Below are positions 62,359-64,000 of a DNA stretch of 64,000 nt, in pieces. Origin of the DNA: Idiomarina sp. Lineage in GTDB: Bacteria > Pseudomonadota > Gammaproteobacteria > Enterobacterales > Alteromonadaceae. A model generated the notes under the pieces. It ran no database searches and was not told the DNA's origin. It saw only the letters and a list, made by a program, of their open reading frames with translations. The translations under genes were made by a program, and so were the position numbers. How positions within the stretch are numbered: position 1 is the stretch's first letter; each line of letters begins with the position of its first letter. The stretch lies in the NCBI GenBank assembly GCA_022565355.1, contig JAIUMU010000001.1, forward strand, positions 124,001 to 188,000. The letters are read 5' to 3'.

Positions 62359-62844
62359 TTAGTGATCAACGCCGCCTGGACCATGCACATGGCCATGGTC
62401 AAGCTCTTCTGCAGTTGCTTCGCGCACATCGATAACCTTAACTTCAAAGCTTAAATCAACGCCCGCAAGTGGGTGATTGCCGTCTACAGTTACTTCAGTA
62501 TCAGTAACTTCTACAACCATTACTGATTGCTCACCATGATCGGTAGTTGCACGAAATTGCATGCCAGGGTTTACATCCTGGTCACCAAATAGGTTCCGCG
62601 GAACTGTTTGTACTAGACCATCATGGCGCTCACCGTAAGCATCTGCCGCAGTGATATCTGCATTAAGCTCTTCGCCAGCAGTTTTACCTTCTAACACTTT
62701 CTCAAGGCCAGGAATTAACATACCACGGCCGAAAATGAAGGCGAGAGGACGCTCTTCAGAAGATTGGTCCAAGGTTACACCTTCACCATTTTTCACGGTG
62801 TAGTGGATGGTTACTGCTTTGTCTTGACTGATGGTTTCACTCAT
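62359..62844 (-). CDS. slyD: FKBP-type peptidyl-prolyl isomerase, SlyD-like
   Basis: 161 residues from the ATG at 62844 (MSETISQDKAVTIHYTVKN); the open frame upstream belongs to ygfZ. FKBP core split by an insert-in-flap chaperone domain: PLAFIFGRGMLIPGLEKVLEGK, then AYGERHDGLVQTVPRNLF and NHPLAGVDLSFEVKVIDVREAT. The tail DHGHVHGPGGVDH is a short His-rich metal-binding end, much shorter than the Cys/His tail of E. coli SlyD (196). Overlaps the ygfZ stop region by 8 nt. Confidence 0.9.
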   Translation of the reverse strand: MSETISQDKAVTIHYTVKNGEGVTLDQSSEERPLAFIFGRGMLIPGLEKVLEGKTAGEELNADITAADAYGERHDGLVQTVPRNLFGDQDVNPGMQFRATTDHGEQSVMVVEVTDTEVTVDGNHPLAGVDLSFEVKVIDVREATAEELDHGHVHGPGGVDH

Positions 62845-63781
62845 TGATTGATTCCGTTTCGTCTGGTTTTTGGCAGGGGGTGAATTTGCTGTCGTCCTGC
62901 CCTTTAATGCGCAATTGAGCAGTAGCTTCGATATCGCTTGGAAGCACCGCCTGAATTGCAATGACATCGCTATCATAACGCACTGCGCTGATAACTGCAC
63001 CTGCGCGGCGCCAATTTTCGCCCAGTTTTACTTCTAACTGGTCTGTTGGCGTCGGCGTAGATTTTGCTACACCGGTAAGCTGAAATAACCGGCGTTTGTT
63101 CATTCCTTTGTAGTGCATTCGCGCTACAGTTTCTTGGCCGATATAGCAGCCTTTCTTAAAACTAATCGCGCCTAGCGTATCTAGATTAAGCATCTGCGGA
63201 ATGAATGTTTCTTGGTGTACATCTTCCATAATAGGCCAATCGTGCTCTATTTGCAGAGCCTGCCAATAGCGCTCATTTTGGATGGGCTCGGGTAAGGCTA
63301 TGTTGTTTGGCTGTACCAGCAAGTATGCGTTTTCTGTAAGTGCAAACACACTGGTTTGCTGTTGGTAGTGATAGGGCTCGTGAATGGTAAAACCAAGTTG
63401 CGTGGCTATAGCAGATTTGGCATTAGCGCCTACCACAACATACGTGCTGAACTGTTCGCTTACATCAGTAAAGTTAACTTGGCTGAACACCGAGAATTTC
63501 TGCAGTTGAGCTAGGCTTTTTGCCAGCGTACTGCGGTTTTGTATGAGTATGAAGCCAGCTTCATTACGCGCGATACGCGACACACTCCAAAGCTTACCCT
63601 TCGCATCGCAGTGACCACAAAGCTGCCAGTTATGCTGGGTGAGTTGCTTTAGATCGCAGGTAAGTTGGCCCTGTAAGAACTGCTCGGCATCGCTACCTGA
63701 TACCTGTATCACCGCCAAACTCTGCACGGCAATGTTCGCAGTGGAAGGCGATGAGGTTAACGTGTTTGGCAATAACGACAC
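62837..63781 (-). CDS. ygfZ: tRNA-modifying protein YgfZ (folate-dependent, Fe-S maintenance)
   Basis: 314 residues from GTG 63781, with GGAG 5 nt upstream. GcvT-like fold; the family motif KKGCYIGQETVARMHYKG contains the essential Cys. The N-terminal VIQVSGSDAEQFLQGQLTCDL is also typical. Needed for MiaB-type Fe-S enzyme function in E. coli. Probably co-transcribed with slyD. Confidence 0.93.
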   Translation of the reverse strand: MSLLPNTLTSSPSTANIAVQSLAVIQVSGSDAEQFLQGQLTCDLKQLTQHNWQLCGHCDAKGKLWSVSRIARNEAGFILIQNRSTLAKSLAQLQKFSVFSQVNFTDVSEQFSTYVVVGANAKSAIATQLGFTIHEPYHYQQQTSVFALTENAYLLVQPNNIALPEPIQNERYWQALQIEHDWPIMEDVHQETFIPQMLNLDTLGAISFKKGCYIGQETVARMHYKGMNKRRLFQLTGVAKSTPTPTDQLEVKLGENWRRAGAVISAVRYDSDVIAIQAVLPSDIEATAQLRIKGQDDSKFTPCQKPDETESINE

Positions 63782-63975
63782 AAAGGCTCCTGAGCAATAA
63801 TTTATTTGAATAATTAACAGTGGGGATTCATAGGTAATTTTTCAAGGTTTACGATTAGGGTTCTTAACGAAAAACATCAGCTAGAGCGCTTTTTAATAGA
63901 ATCAATTGGGCGAAGTGGTGCCTTACTGATAAACTATGCTAGCAAACTGCGATAGTTAATAAGAGTGGAGTAGTT

Positions 63976-64000
63976 ATGAGTTTTCCAAGGCAATCAGAAG
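63976..64000 (+). CDS. start of a divergent gene, truncated by the window end
   Basis: ATG 63976 with GGAG at 63967-63970, a good Shine-Dalgarno, opens MSFPRQSE and runs off the edge. In E. coli the gene divergent from ygfZ is sdhE, but the eight residues seen are too few to confirm this. Confidence 0.5.

Overview
The window looks like chromosomal DNA of a marine gammaproteobacterium of the Alteromonadales, plausibly the Idiomarinaceae. This is inference from gene order and protein character: map-glnD-dapD, rpsB-tsf-pyrH-frr-uppS-cdsA-dxr-rseP-bamA-skp-lpxD-fabZ-lpxA-lpxB, recJ-prfB-lysS and ppnN/queF/syd are all classic gammaproteobacterial neighbourhoods, and a complete valine/isobutyryl-CoA catabolic cluster is present. 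I saw no rRNA, tRNA, prophage, insertion sequence or CRISPR array.

Layout. 1-1.2 kb: Trm112-like protein and kdsB, then a DUF1289 protein. 1.2-7.9 kb: an AraC-type regulator (MmsR-like) divergent from mmsA, acyl-CoA dehydrogenase, 3-hydroxyisobutyryl-CoA hydrolase, mmsB and an SDR. 7.9-8.4 kb: a non-coding inverted/direct repeat element. 8.4-14.3 kb: MscS channel, DUF1415, lipoprotein, GcvA-like LysR regulator, hydrolase, rlmM, small membrane protein, trmK. 14.3-19.7 kb: NAD-type isocitrate dehydrogenase, DUF3192, ppnN, queF, syd, GNAT. 19.7-25.1 kb: lysine riboswitch and lysC, DUF3301, DUF3549, yqcC, truC, DUF3047. 25.3-34.4 kb: TonB receptor, then a tightly packed module of a VTT-domain/flavin disulfide reductase fusion, ynjB, ynjC, ynjD and a ynjF-like CDP-alcohol phosphatidyltransferase. 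34.5-38.8 kb: dapD, glnD, map on the minus strand. 38.9-53.5 kb: translation, isoprenoid, envelope-assembly and lipid A genes. 53.7-61.2 kb: YqjG-type glutathione transferase, pirin, xerD, recJ, prfB (with its programmed frameshift) and lysS. 61.2-64 kb: EAL protein, SlyD-type isomerase, ygfZ and the first codons of a divergent gene.

The most unusual part is the ynj module. Between the end of ynjB and the start of ynjC lies a tandem array of 14-bp units in which every unit begins with ATG. Most units form a five-codon ORF whose TGA overlaps the next ATG (ATGA), so a chain of seven micro-ORFs runs without a gap from the ynjB stop to the ynjC start. It looks like a termination-reinitiation relay. 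The same neighbourhood carries a 21-bp minisatellite inside ynjB (heptapeptide NSPERSx). A closely related array lies in the same reading frame in the unrelated DUF3301 gene 9 kb away on the other strand. Further short tandem arrays sit upstream of map (5 x 14 bp) and lpxB (3 x 12 bp), suggesting a genome prone to expanding short tandem repeats.

Regulatory elements supported by sequence: a lysC lysine riboswitch, an rpsB leader whose hairpin loop can pair with its own Shine-Dalgarno, the prfB frameshift site, and a set of intrinsic terminators within and between operons.
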